Source of the DNA: Calliphora vicina
Taxonomy: Eukaryota; Arthropoda; Insecta; Diptera; Calliphoridae
Assembly (NCBI RefSeq): GCF_958450345.1
Contig: NC_088780.1
Span: forward strand, 31,271,667 to 31,335,666
DNA length: 64,000 bases
Direction of reading: 5' to 3'
Shown here: one piece after another, positions 13,404-24,162 of the stretch
How positions within the stretch are numbered: the stretch's first letter is position 1
Layout: each line of letters starts with the position of its first letter
Made by a program: the position numbers and the translations under genes
The notes under the pieces: model-generated
What the model was told of the DNA's origin: nothing
Database searches by the model: none
The model's input: only the letters and a program-made list of their open reading frames with translations

Positions 13404-14334
13404 ATAATAGTACTGCTGAAAATACATACTACAGAAGTAGTAAAATACAATAGTTAGTAAACTATTTATAAATTGACATTTTGCAAATTTACAAATTAAT
13501 GTAAATTTGTTGTACAATATTGTGCAATAACAACAAACTAAAAAACAAAAAAAAATAGTTGTAAAACAAAATTTATTTACATTCAATGATAAAAATCATG
13601 TTTGAAAACAATAAATTTCATTCGAACAAGTGAAAATAAAAACAGAAACAATTGTACTATGAATTTTAACAGTTTATCTTTATTATTTAATCGAATAAAT
13701 AAATGAAAAAACGGCAGCAAGCAATACAACTAACTACTGAATTGTTTTGAGTGAAACAGATATGAAAATTAATAAATTCCTGAAAATTGTAAATAAAAAT
13801 GTAACTTCTAGATATAGTCATATGAATATAGAACCAATAGTTAAACTAATCAGTTGATGAGATTTCAAAACTTAAACATTTTCAACAAGATAGCAGACTT
13901 GGGTAAGAAAAAATTACTTAGATACCTGTCAGCAACTAACAAACTTTCAAAATCTAGCTTCCCGCTGCTATTCTATTCATTTTCTAATCTTAGGTAGTTG
14001 CTTAGTTTTTCATTGAAAACTCATAAATATTTGTTTCGTTTAACTTTTTCTTCAGTTAAATATTTCTTACTTGTTCTCCCTATTTGTACAATATAAAAGT
14101 TTCGTTCTACTTGTAAACTGAAAACTAGAAACATCACAATTTTTTCTTTTTTATATATTATATGATTTTGTAAGTAAGTTTCGTTGTCTTTTTGCTTGTT
14201 GAATTAGTTATTTACATAATTTAAATGGAAACTTTAATAGATAGTTTTTTCATACAAATAAAATGTGTTAAATTTTTTTTTATAAAAACAGAGGAGTTTG
14301 CTTAAAGCGAATATCTCTAGTTAAATTTTAGTTT
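13404..14334. other. AT-rich interval, no feature recognised
   Basis: No coding or RNA feature is supported. The sequence looks unique except for homopolymer runs. Confidence 0.45.
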
Positions 14335-15047
14335 TGAGATTCTAGTTGAGATTCTAGTTTAGATACTAGCCGATATTCTGGTTCAAATTCCAGTTCAGAT
14401 TTTGGTTGAGATCTTGGTTGAGATTCTAGTTCAGATTCTAGTTGAGATTCTAGTCGAGATTCTGGTTCAGATTCCAGTTCAGATTCAGTTGAGATTCTAG
14501 TTTAGATTCTAGTTCAGATTCTAGTTGAGATTCTAGTTGAGATTCTAGTTGAGATTTAGTCGAGATTCTGGTTCAGATTCTAGTTCCGATTCTAGCTCCG
14601 ATTCTAGTTGAGATTCTAGTTTTGATTCTAGTTGAGATTCTAGTTGAGATTCAGTTGAGATTCTAGTTTAGATTCTAGTTCAGATTCTAGTTGAGATTCT
14701 AGTTGAGATTCTAGTTGAGATTCTGGTTCAGATTCTAGTTCCGATTCTAGCTCCGATTCTAGTTGAGATTCTAGTTGAGATTCTAGTTTAGATTCTAGTT
14801 GAGATTCTAGTTGAGATTCTAGTTTAGATTCTAGTTCAGATTCTAGTTGAGATTCTAGATGAGATTCAGTTGAGATTCTAGTTTAGATTCTAGTTAAGAT
14901 TCTAGTCGAGATTCTGGTTCAGATTCTAGTTGAGATTCTAGCCGAGATTGTGGTTCAGATTCCAGTTTAGATTCTAGTTGAGATTTTAGTTGAGATTCTA
15001 GTTGAGATTTTGGTTCAGATTCTAGTTGAGATTTGGTTGAGATTCTA
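14335..15047 (-). repeat. 12-bp satellite, locus 2, left part (inverted)
   Basis: The plus strand reads GAGATTCTAGTT, the reverse complement of the locus 1 unit, with variants GGTTCAGATTC, CCGATTCTAG and AGTCGAG. It is more diverged than locus 1, right part. It ends GAGATTCTA, the left half of a unit split by the transposon that starts at 15048; the TA at 15046-15047 is its left target duplication. Confidence 0.95.
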
Positions 15048-15074
15048 AGGAGTGAGATCGAAAAATTCTTAACA
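15048..15074 (+). repeat. Left terminal inverted repeat of DD37E element
   Basis: 27 bp, starting AGGAGTGAGATCG and ending TCTTAACA, a perfect inverted match to 16319-16345. Similarity stops immediately inside it. Confidence 0.95.
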
Positions 15075-15203
15075 CACGTTTTTCATTACATTTTTTAACC
15101 CAAGTATTATTTGAATTTTTTTTTGATCAAGTTACCTTTGAAAAACATGTCAGTTATTATGTGTAATGTCAATTATATTAATTTTTTTGTTAATCTGATT
15201 AAA

Positions 15204-16211
15204 ATGAGTGACCAGAAAAAAGTGCGTACTGAAATTATTAAATATTTTCAACAAAACCCAACTTGGTCTTACAAAAAGTTGGCCAAGCATACAAAGGTCT
15301 GCCGTCAAACTGTTTCCAATGTTATTAAACAGTACCGGGAGAACTTGTCAGTTGATAGAAAACCTGGTTCAGGTAGAAGGAATGGTCCACATGATGTTTC
15401 TAAAGCCAAAAAAATAGAACGCATTTTCAAAAGAGCTCCCAACACATCCGGTAGGAAAGCAGCCCGGTTAGCTCAGTGCTCGGACTATTTGGTACGAAAA
15501 GTTAAAGCTAATGCAGGTTTAAAAACATACAAGGCTCAAAAAGTTCCTGACAGGAACGCTACTAAAAATTTAGAGGCCAAAAACAGAGCACGGAAATTGA
15601 AGTCAAGTTTTATAAAAAAATATTCTTGCTGCATAATGGATGACGAAACGTATGTTCTGGCAGATTTTTCGCAACTTCCAGGTCAAAAATTTTATGTTGC
15701 TGATGCTCGAGGGAATGTTGAAGAAAAGTTTAGGACCCAAAAGCAGACAAAATTTCCCAGAAAGTTCTTGGTATGGCAAGCAATATGCAGTTGCGGCAAA
15801 AGAAGCCACTCATTTGTTACAACGGGCTCTATAAATACCGAAATTTACATCAAGGAATGTTTACAAAAAAGGCTGCTTCCATTCATAAGACTTCATAATG
15901 TGTCCACTTATTTTTGGCCTGACTTGGCATCCTGTCACTATGGAAAACAAGCCCTTGAGTGGTACAAGAACAATAATGTGGTATTTGTACCAAGAGAGGC
16001 AAATCCTCCAAACTGCCCGGAGCTAAGGCCAGTGGAGAGATATTGGGCTCTTGTTAAAAGAGAATTGAAGAGTACAAAAAAGGTGTCCAAAAGTGTGGTA
16101 GATTTTAAACGGAGATGGACTACATGTTCGAGCAAAGTGACAGAAAGCACTATAAAAACGTTAATGGAAGGGTTTCCGAAAAAGGTTCAAAATTTCATCA
16201 CTAGTGATTAA
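15204..16211 (+). CDS. Tc1/mariner (IS630) superfamily transposase, DD37E type
   Basis: The 335-residue protein starts at the ATG giving MSDQKKVRTEI. The frame is open further upstream to 15111, but that stretch starts at TTG and reads as hydrophobic AT-rich leader, so MSDQ is the likelier start. Residues 1-110 look like the paired helix-turn-helix DNA-binding region (TWSYKKLAKHTKVCRQTVS) with a basic GSGRR linker. The catalytic triad is visible: D147 in MDDETYV, D240 in FWPDLASCHY and E278 in RPVERYWALVKREL. Thirty-seven residues separate the last two, which matches the DD37E lineage (ITmD37E of mosquitoes) rather than DD34D mariner or DD34E Tc1. Members bind the terminal repeats and cut and paste at TA. 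The frame has no stop or frameshift and all three acidic residues are present, so activity is plausible but not shown. Confidence 0.93.
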   Translation: MSDQKKVRTEIIKYFQQNPTWSYKKLAKHTKVCRQTVSNVIKQYRENLSVDRKPGSGRRNGPHDVSKAKKIERIFKRAPNTSGRKAARLAQCSDYLVRKVKANAGLKTYKAQKVPDRNATKNLEAKNRARKLKSSFIKKYSCCIMDDETYVLADFSQLPGQKFYVADARGNVEEKFRTQKQTKFPRKFLVWQAICSCGKRSHSFVTTGSINTEIYIKECLQKRLLPFIRLHNVSTYFWPDLASCHYGKQALEWYKNNNVVFVPREANPPNCPELRPVERYWALVKRELKSTKKVSKSVVDFKRRWTTCSSKVTESTIKTLMEGFPKKVQNFITSD

Positions 16212-16318
16212 AACTATAAAAATAATTTTTTTTGTAAATTGTAATAATAATTTCAATCAAATAAAAAAAAAATTAAAGCTGTAAGTTTAGTGGTTTCTTT
16301 TTTATAAACATATATGTA

Positions 16319-16345
16319 TGTTAAGAATTTTTCGATCTCACTCCT
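16319..16345 (-). repeat. Right terminal inverted repeat of DD37E element
   Basis: 27 bp ending CGATCTCACTCCT, followed by the TA target duplication. It is the exact inverse of the left end. Confidence 0.95.
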
Positions 16346-16438
16346 TAGTTCAGATTCCAGTTCCGATTCTTGCTCCAATTCTAGTTGAGATTCTAGTCGA
16401 GATTTTGGTACAGATTCTAGTTGAGATTTTGGTTGATG
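16346..16438 (-). repeat. 12-bp satellite, locus 2, right part (inverted)
   Basis: About 7 diverged units of GAGATTCTAGTT between the transposon and the 11-bp array. This is the other half of the array interrupted at 15048. Confidence 0.9.
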
Positions 16439-17752
16439 TTCTAGTTCTGTTCTAGTTCTGTTCTAGTTCTGTTCTAGTTCTGTTCTAGTTCTGTTCTAGT
16501 TCTGTTCTAGTTCTGTTCTAGTTCTGTTCTAGTTCTGTTCTAGTTCTGTTCTAGTTCTGTTCTAGTTCTGTTCTAGTTCTGTTCTAGTTCTGTTCTAGTT
16601 CTGTTCTAGTTCTGTTCTAGTTCTGTTCTAGTTCTGTTCTAGTTCTGTTCTAGTTCTGTTCTAGTTCTGTTCTAGTTCTGTTCTAGTTCTGTTCTAGTTC
16701 TGTTCTAGTTCTGTTCTAGTTCTGTTCTAGTTCTGTTCTAGTTCTGTTCTAGTTCTGTTCTAGTTCTGTTCTAGTTCTGTTCTAGTTCTGTTCTAGTTCT
16801 GTTCTAGTTCTGTTCTAGTTCTGTTCTAGTTCTGTTCTAGTTCTGTTCTAGTTCTGTTCTAGTTCTGTTCTAGTTCTGTTCTAGTTCTGTTCTAGTTCTG
16901 TTCTAGTTCTGTTCTAGTTCTGTTCTAGTTCTGTTCTAGTTCTGTTCTAGTTCTGTTCTAGTTCTGTTCTAGTTCTGTTCTAGTTCTGTTCTAGTTCTGT
17001 TCTAGTTCTGTTCTAGTTCTGTTCTAGTTCTGTTCTAGTTCTGTTCTAGTTCTGTTCTAGTTCTGTTCTAGTTCTGTTCTAGTTCTGTTCTAGTTCTGTT
17101 CTAGTTCTGTTCTAGTTCTGTTCTAGTTCTGTTCTAGTTCTGTTCTAGTTCTGTTCTGTTCTAGTTCTGTTCTGTTCTAGTTCTGTTCTAGTTCTGTTCT
17201 AGTTCTGTTCTAGTTCTGTTCTAGTTCTGTTCTAGTTCTGTTCTAGTTCTGTTCTAGTTCTGTTCTAGTTCTGTTCTAGTTCTGTTCTAGTTCTGTTCTA
17301 GTTCTGTTCTAGTTCTGTTCTAGTTCTGTTCTAGTTCTGTTCTAGTTCTGTTCTAGTTCTGTTCTAGTTCTGTTCTAGTTCTGTTCTAGTTCTGTTCTAG
17401 TTCTGTTCTAGTTCTGTTCTAGTTCTAGTTCTGTTCTAGTTCTGTTCTAGTTCTGTTCTAGTTCTGTTCTAGTTCTGTTCTAGTTCTGTTCTAGTTCTGT
17501 TCTAGTTCTGTTCTAGTTCTGTTCTAGTTCTAGTTCTGTTCTAGTTCTGTTCTAGTTCTGTTCTAGTTCTGTTCTAGTTCTGTTCTAGTTCTGTTCTAGT
17601 TCTGTTCTAGTTCTGTTCTAGTTCTGTTCTAGTTCTAGTTCTAGTTCTGTTCTAGTTCTGTTCTAGTTCTGTTCTAGTTCTGTTCTAGTTCTGTTCTAGT
17701 TCTGTTCTAGTTCTGTTCTAGTTCTGTTCTAGTTCTAGTTCTGTTCTGTTCT
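16439..17752 (-). repeat. 11-bp satellite array, locus 2 (inverted)
   Basis: About 1.31 kb, roughly 119 copies of GTTCTAGTTCT, the reverse complement of the locus 1 unit. Breaks in hexamer/pentamer alternation cluster toward the outer end (near 17151-17170, 17421, 17527, 17630-17645, 17733-17750), away from the 12-bp array. Confidence 0.97.
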
Positions 17753-18867
17753 ACTGTTTCTACTTAATTTCCAAATACATATTTAACACTTTTGTAATTG
17801 TAAATGAAAATGTTTTTTCGCCCCCCCAAAAAAAAAAACAATATTATTTTAAATTAATTCGAAAGTAAAATAAACTATTATTTAAACAACGTGTTTTTGT
17901 TCATTTATTCCCATTTTGATTCTATTTATTTTGTGCGCTTTTTTTTGTTCTTCTGCTGCTGTTATTGCAATTTAATCTCAAAATATTATTGTTTGAATGA
18001 CAGTTTTAGTATCACACAGTTCTAGTATAGAACACTCGTATAACTCTTATTCTATTATTATTTCTCGTTAGGCTGCTCTTAAACACACATACATATGCAC
18101 ACGTACAAGTACACGTACATATATATCAGATATTTGCATTGCATACTAATGAGTTCATTTTATTTATTTTTTGCATACAAACAAACAAATCTACACTACA
18201 CTATAGTGATTCTATAAATAAACAGGTGCAGGCAAAAATGCTTTATAACGACATTAACAATGACAGTGTAGAGTGACAGTGAGAGAGAGGGAGAGGAAAA
18301 GTCAATAGCTGTGATGTTCATACAGATCCATACATAAATAAATAAATTCATTATTTCTGATGTAAAAATTAATCCAACTACAAGTTATACATTGAAATCA
18401 TTGTGAAGGCAGGCATTCAATTTCAAATGTATTTTAAATGTATTTAAATTTGTAGTTTATATTATTTGTAATTTGTGATTCTCTAACACTAACACTCTTC
18501 CTTTAGCTTTGTTTATAGTTTGGATTTGTAGTTGTATATTTATTTAAGGATTTAAATAAATGAGTAAATAAATACACATTTAAACAATAGAGAGGGTAAA
18601 ACTCATTAAATATGAACGTTTTTGTTTTAAGCCTCTCCATTTAAATAAACACTTGTAAGTAAATATTTGTTAATGTTTAATAAATAGAAAAATCTTTAGA
18701 ATAAACAAAAAGACAGTGAAATGTTTGAAAAATGGATATATTATGCTGAAGCATACGCCAAATGAATTGGAGTAAAATTGTAGTTCCGGTTGAGTATCCT
18801 AACCTAACATACTTAGCGAATTCTAATGCAGTAAAGTCATCATTGTTTTTAATTTTTTATATCTTTA
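17753..18867. other. AT-rich interval, no gene recognised
   Basis: Unique-looking sequence with small microsatellites (CA/TA near 18085-18125, GA near 18275-18295). No exon or RNA gene is supported. Confidence 0.45.
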
Positions 18868-19060
18868 TCTATATATATAAAATAGTGGCATTACTGAGTG
18901 ACTGTCTGATTCAAAATCGCGCAGCCCACGTTCTCCTCTACCTACGTAGATCCACTAAGAAGGAAATTCGAAAGTTTAGGGGCTAAAAAGTGCTAAATTC
19001 GGTAATCGTATATCTTTTAAACTAATATAGATACAAACATATGTATAGTTTGCTTGTTTG
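18868..19060 (+). mobile_element. Helitron-like 5' end fragment
   Basis: It begins TCTATATATATAAAATAG after an A, the usual start of dipteran Helitrons (5' TC inserted between A and T), and continues with GAGTGACTGTCTGATTCAAA and CGCGCAGCCC. No replication-initiator or helicase coding follows, so it is a truncated or non-autonomous piece. Its right boundary is not defined. Confidence 0.55.
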
Positions 19061-19107
19061 GTACTTTTTTAAATTCGAACCTTTTAGGGGAGAAAAAGGG
19101 TAAAAAT

Positions 19108-19255
19108 TGCATTATACTTCAAAATACAAACTTTAAATATTTTTAGGTAAACAAAATTAATTTGTTTCTTTTTCAATTCGAAATTTTTTTTTCCAATTGT
19201 TATTTTAACATTTTTTTTTAAATTAAATTTTTTTTTTTTAATTTAAAGATATTCG
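19108..19255 (-). mobile_element. mini-me fragment (stem-loop-proximal middle)
   Basis: It matches the mini-me stretch TTATACTTCAAAATACAAA followed by TTAGGTAAACAAAATT and T-rich DNA. Its continuation in family order lies at 20072, beyond a foreign AT-rich stretch, so the copy appears interrupted. Confidence 0.6.
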
Positions 19256-20071
19256 CATTTGAAAATTTAATTTTCAATATTTTTACCCACCCTACACCAG
19301 TTTTTTGGTGACCGCGGTTCCAAATATTCTCCGATTTTATCCATTTTTCTTTTATAGGATTAACAATAGATTTATATATCAAATAAAGAAAGAAGTGTTT
19401 AAAAATTATGACTGAGTCCAAAGTTACATGCATTTGAATATAAAAAAATTAAAAAAGGCGATTTTTCGCAATTTTTTTGGGAAAAAAGTACTTTTATTCT
19501 TTTTAAGTTATCTAAAAATTTTCTAAGAGGATGTATAATGAATTTGTACTTTTTGAAAAGCTAACTTTACGCCAAATATTTTAAATGAAAAAAAACATTT
19601 ATATTTATTTATTTATTTTTGATACCAACGGATCAGGTCCATTCAAAAAATGCCTATTTTTTATGTAAAATTCAACTTTAGGGCAAAAATTCTCAAATCG
19701 CATACTCGATATCAAAATATAGTAACCTATTTTAGATGGCCCAATAAGTTCTTAATTATTTTGTAAAGGGTTCCGATAACCCCGCCCCTATTATGGATAT
19801 TATAGCCAAAAAACGAAAAAATCCCATTTTTGGGAATTGCGGGATACTTGATTACAAATTTCAAAATTTGTTTTTATTTTTCCTTTTTAAATAGAAAAAT
19901 CTACATAACTGTGAAATTTCATTAAAAAATATTCATAAATAAAAATTTTATTTCAATTTGAAAAATTTGTATCTATGCAAAATTCAATAAAAAAAAACAA
20001 TAAAATCGGCGTAATGGTTTAGAAGTTACAGATTTATTTCCCTCTTTTTTTATTCTCATACCACTGTGCGT
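19256..20071 (+). mobile_element. AT-rich element ending in CCACTGTGC, inserted in or next to a mini-me
   Basis: Its right end resembles those at 53904 and 56771: a GTTT(A)AAAGTTACAGATTT motif followed by TATTTCC, then CCACTGTGC, immediately before mini-me sequence. The left boundary is unclear and no CACTGTG start is seen, so the copy may be truncated. No coding capacity is visible. Confidence 0.45.
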
Positions 20072-20264
20072 CGTTTGCTCTTTGAAATATCTATCATTAG
20101 ATATCCCTATTGTCTATATTAATGACTTAGTAATCCAGATATAGGTCAAAAATCGAGGTTGTCCTGGTTTTTTCCTCATATCTCAGCCATTTGCGGACCG
20201 ATTTTGCTGATTTTAAATTGAAAACTTCTCGAAAGCATGTCTGACATAATTATTGAAGATTTGG
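20072..20264 (-). mobile_element. mini-me fragment (core)
   Basis: It carries the conserved ATATCTATCATTAGATATCC, the ATTAATGACTTAGTAATCC block and TTATTGAAGATTTGGAT, then stops abruptly. The GTCY block and the outer end are missing. Confidence 0.75.
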
Positions 20265-20339
20265 ATAACAAATAACAAATACAAGTTTAGTACTTGTTTT
20301 GCTAAAAGCTGGTAGAAGGGGGAAAAGACTGAGAGGTTA

Positions 20340-20960
20340 GAGTTATATCTCGCCATGGTTATTCACTTCATTTACATTCCGATAATGCAACCACATTTGT
20401 AGGAGCGTCTAAAATTATCCAAAGAGAATTCATGGTATCGTCCCAAGAAACATGGGCGGCCTTTGGGGGGCCGGAGTCAAGAGCTTTAAGTCACACTTCC
20501 GTTAAACCGTAAGTTGCTTTAAATACAGGTTTGAAGAATTTTTAACTCTACTTGCTCGAATTGAAGCTTTTCTCAATATTTCCCCATAGGCTCTATTAGC
20601 CTTTGTCCTATAGATCCTATAGATCCTAAGATTAATGAGTGTCCAATGTCCATTGTTAATTGTTGGCAACGTCTTAAATTGGTTCATTAGAATTTCAGCT
20701 TTCGTTGAAAAAAATAATATTTGAAGGAGATGAAGAAACGAACTAAGTTGAAGAATTCCGAAGATAATGTCAAACCAGGGACATTAGTAGTCATAGAAGA
20801 TGAAAATCTTCGTCCCAAAATCTTCCAATTTATCCGGAAGGAAAAACAAAACACTTGGGATTTTTTTTCTTTGTATTTGTTAAATTATTTGGATAAGGAA
20901 ATCTTACCAACGCTAGGAAAAGTGGACAATCATTCTTTCTATCGAAAATAAGATTTTACG
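20340..20960 (+). pseudogene. BEL/Pao-type retrotransposon integrase remnant
   Basis: Three reading frames join to an integrase-like order. Near 20372-20434 the translation LHSDNATTFVGASKIIQREF matches the SDNGTNFVGA block that holds the second catalytic Asp (codon at 20381). Near 20455 GGLWGAGVKSFKSHFR is the typical GGLWEAGVKS motif. Near 20529-20584 RFEEFLTLLARIEAFLN contains the catalytic Glu block. At 20755-20818 NSEDNVKPGTLVVIEDENLR matches the conserved C-terminal motif seen after the integrase core in BEL/Pao polyproteins. Frameshifts, an early stop and missing DNA between the last two blocks make it non-functional. The family call rests on motif order, not on a search. Confidence 0.7.
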
Positions 20961-22452
20961 ACATGTTTGTATAATTTAAAATTAAAGTAAGTACTTTTTT
21001 CGAAAAAAAAAATAATTTATTATTTTGAATGCACATAACTTTTGACTCAGTAGAGGCTTTAAAACAATTCTTTCTAAAGAATATTAATAAATTTGTTGTT
21101 AATTTCAAAAAAGACATCTCAATAAAATCGGGGAAGAAATGGTTCCGTTATTAGCAAAAAAAAACAGACTAAGGTAGGTAAAAAACCTAAAATTTAAATT
21201 TTCAAATGTGAATAACTCGTAAACTATAAAAGATAAGAAAACGTGTAGGTCCGAGACAAATACAACTATTTTATTAAAATGTCTTCTTAATATTAGTTGA
21301 TACTGTAGATATTCCTTATTTTTTTATTTATTTTTTTTTAATAATTAAATAAATAAAACAATTTTTAAAACACACAAACTCATAAATTATTCAATTACAC
21401 ACAAAAAATAAAACCTAAAAAAAAAACAACCATTAACCACTAGGTAAATATTTATGAAATTATAAATAAAAAAATGGATCAAATGCTTATGAAAGAAAAT
21501 AAGCTGAAATAAGCAGGCAACTTATATTTGGCAACTTGCTTGACAAATCTGCTAAAAAATGAGCTTGAACGTGTTTTTAGTTAAACTACGAAGTAAGTTT
21601 TCTTGAATAGACCTGAATAATACAGGACGTATGAGTAATAATTTTGTGTAGTGAGTTTTCTGGATTAAATAAAGCATACGCTAAGGCGCACGTACGAAAT
21701 ACGAAAAACAAATGGATTGATTGAAAAAGTGTAATAATTTGTATGGAAATGCCAAATTATTGTCATAAATCTTAAAAACTCATTAGAAAAAGTTATAAAC
21801 TTCTATAATATATATAGGGAGAGAAGTTAAATTAAATTAAAGGGTTAACCAGCAAGTGTCAAAGTCAGCCAACTAGATAAACCACTTACAACCTTAAAAA
21901 ACATAAAAAAATTTTCAATTATTCTTAAATTCTATAAAAAAGAGTTTATATTAATTTACAAACATCACTTTTAGCCTTGACTTTTGTCGTTTTTTTTTAG
22001 CTAACAAATTATTTTTATTATTATTTACAAACAATTTATTTGAATTATTTATCAATTACATTCGTTTGTAAAAAGTTTTAAATATCAATCATATGTACCA
22101 TATGTTATACCTCATGCTTGAATAGACAGATTCCATTGTCCCCAGGAATAGTTAAACATATAAAAACTTGTTTGTTTTAAACTTTTTGTCCGTAATAAAT
22201 TTATTATAGTAATAATTTAAAACCATTATAATCTCTACAACAAAAAAATATTAAACCTTTAACATAAATAATTCTCCAGATAATTGGCGAAAAAAAGGCA
22301 ATTAACCACAATAGTTTTTTATAACAACAATTAATGTGTAAAATGTTATATATTAAATTAATTAAATAATAAAATAAAGCATATTTTGTATTAAATTAAA
22401 TTTATTAAAATTAAAAAAAAACGTAAAATTTGCTATCATCAGCTATTTCGAC
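20961..22452. other. AT-rich interval, no gene recognised
   Basis: Mostly A/T homopolymer-rich sequence. No exon, RNA gene or clear transposon end is seen. Confidence 0.45.
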
Positions 22453-22664
22453 TATTATATACCCTTCACCAGACTATTAAAAAAAATTTGGTGAAAAAAA
22501 TAATTTTTGGTGAAAAAAAAAATATTTTGGTGAAAAAAAATTATTTTGGCCACAAAAAATGTTGGTGAAAAAATTAATATTAGTTGAAAAAAAAATTCAG
22601 GTGGACGAAATGTTCGTTAAAAAAAATTGCTATAATCGCCTGTGTCGAATCTTATATCACCTTA
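22453..22664 (-). mobile_element. Decayed mini-me ends
   Basis: TATATACCCTTCACCAGA near 22456 and a decayed stem-loop (GCTATAATCGCCTGTGTCG) near 22630 are two mini-me ends. Between them lies a repeated TTTGGTGAAAAAAA motif. These are heavily decayed copies. Confidence 0.5.
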
Positions 22665-22679
22665 AAAATCAGGGATTTT

Positions 22680-23398
22680 TTTTTGATTTATTCTCTGAGG
22701 CAAAGTTGTAGCCCTTGTCATAAAGAACAAAAGTTGTGAACATATAAAATCAAAAAAACTTCATCTTCAAGATCAAAATCGCCAAAAAATTTAAAAAAAT
22801 CGATTTTTTCACCTTTTTCCCCCTGTTCAGGTCCATAGGTGGCAAACCGTTCAAAATTCAAAGAAACAATCAACTACAAAAATGTACCTAAGATCTCAAT
22901 AAACAACTTTCTAGAACATATCAGCTTCCTAGGAATGATTCTTAACACCGTTTAGGTAGGTCAATAGAAGTTGGTAAGAAAAAACTAAAGGATTAAGTGT
23001 TTTGGGCCATAAATTATTAGCATACTTTTAGGCAGCTTTAAAAAATGTATTTCGAATTTTTTAAAGTTTTTTTTTGCGATTTTGATCTTTAAGATGAAGT
23101 TTTTTCGATTTTATATGTTCACAATTTTTGTTCTTTATGACAAGGGCTACATTTTTGCCTCAGAGAGTAAATCAAAATTCCAAACTGTTTGCAAGATATG
23201 AGCCTGAGAAAATTATCACTTTTTTGAAAAATTACACCGAGGCCCCAAATCTTTGGGGGCCCATACAAAAAGTGCATGACTTTGGGCAAAACTGGTAGAT
23301 ACAGATCTTTTTTTTTTGGTCTTTTATCACGCAGTGGTGTCCGTATATGGTTATATTTCCATGACTCAAAAAAGATTATACATAGTGTTATTTAATTT
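22680..23398. mobile_element. Large foldback element, copy 1
   Basis: Long inverted arms: 22684-22800 (TTCTCTGAGGCAAAGTTGTA ... CTTCATCTTCAAGATC) against 23060-23178 (GATCTTTAAGATGAAG ... GCCTCAGAGAGTAA), with a roughly 250-bp non-palindromic centre. Outside the right arm it continues through CTTTGGGGGCCCATAC and GGTGTCCGTATATGG; the matching left outer arm is missing. The same sequences recur inverted at 49985-50720, so this is a dispersed family. No protein frame is seen. Confidence 0.75.
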
Positions 23399-23940
23399 GA
23401 TAAAAGTGCCGCTGAAGAACACCGATTGATCACCAAAGCTTATTCAAGGTGCGAGAGATGGTTTGAGCGGTTCACAAGTAATGACTATTTGCCAAGGAAG
23501 CCAAATATCGCCCAGGCCAGCCAAAAAAGTTTGAAGACCAAGAAATTGGAGGCATTATTACTCCATGAAGATTGTTGTAAAACTCAACAAGAGCTTGCAC
23601 AATCATTGAGAGCTACTCAAGCAGTAATTTCAAAACATTTGCAGCAGGATTCATCCAAAAGCAGGGAAATTGGGTACCATATGAATTGAAGCCGAGAGAA
23701 TTTGCGATGAAAAATCGATACATTACGATAACCCGAAGCGTAAGAGATCGTATGTGAAGCCAGGCTAACCAGCCGAATCGACAGCAATGCCAAATATCTA
23801 TGGCGCTAAGATAATTCTGTATATTGGTGAAAGCAAAAGGGTCCTATCTATTATGAGCTGCTGAAATCCGATCAGACCATCATAGGAACCTGTATCGAAC
23901 ACAACTGATTCGTTTGAAGCGACATTGGCCGAAAATGTTT
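23399..23940 (+). pseudogene. mariner (DD34D-type) transposase remnant, copy 1
   Basis: The frame at 23426-23689 includes CERWFERFTSNDYLPRKPN and KTQQELAQSLRATQAVISKH, typical of the mariner DNA-binding region. Further on, frames give GPIYYELLKSDQT-like sequence. Compared with the copy at 36870, the stretch between the GYHMN-like region and the catalytic DEKW block is deleted (joined at GAGAGAATTTGCGATG). It ends near 23940 against a mini-me fragment. It is non-functional. Confidence 0.8.
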
Positions 23941-23949
23941 GTTAAAAAA

Positions 23950-24162
23950 AATTTTGGGAAAAAATAAAATTTGGTCAGCCATTTGTGAGCCGATTTTCTC
24001 GATTTTAAATAGAAATTTAAATTGGACTATAGCGGATATATTGATGTATCAATCATGTATGAAAGTTAGTTAGTTGGGGTCTTTAGAAAGTTGATTTCAA
24101 CATACAGACGGGCTCCGCTATCTATAAGGATCCTGAATATACATATGTGTGTATATACTTTA
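23950..24162 (-). mobile_element. mini-me fragment, subfamily 2
   Basis: The core contains ATTGATGTATCAATCATG, GTTGATTTCAACATACAGAC and CTATCTATAAGGATCC. The GTCY block has shrunk to one unit. The element is cut off at the hairpin MITE that begins at 24163 and its distal end is not found beyond it. Confidence 0.75.

Larger units (their letters stand above)
15048..16345 (+). mobile_element. Complete DD37E Tc1/mariner-type transposon, 1,298 bp
   Basis: The ends are perfect 27-bp terminal inverted repeats (15048-15074 and 16319-16345), beginning AGGAGTGAGATCG. TA is duplicated at 15046-15047 and 16346-16347. The flanks GATTCTA and TAGTTCAG rejoin to a normal 12-bp satellite unit, proving the boundaries. 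The single intact transposase frame fills most of the interior. An AATAAA-like stretch lies just after the stop. Intact ends and an intact frame indicate a young, possibly still mobile copy. Confidence 0.95.

Noticed and set aside
15111..15203. N-terminal extension of the DD37E transposase
   Set aside because: It begins at TTG and encodes a hydrophobic AT-rich stretch not expected before the DNA-binding domain; MSDQ is a better start.
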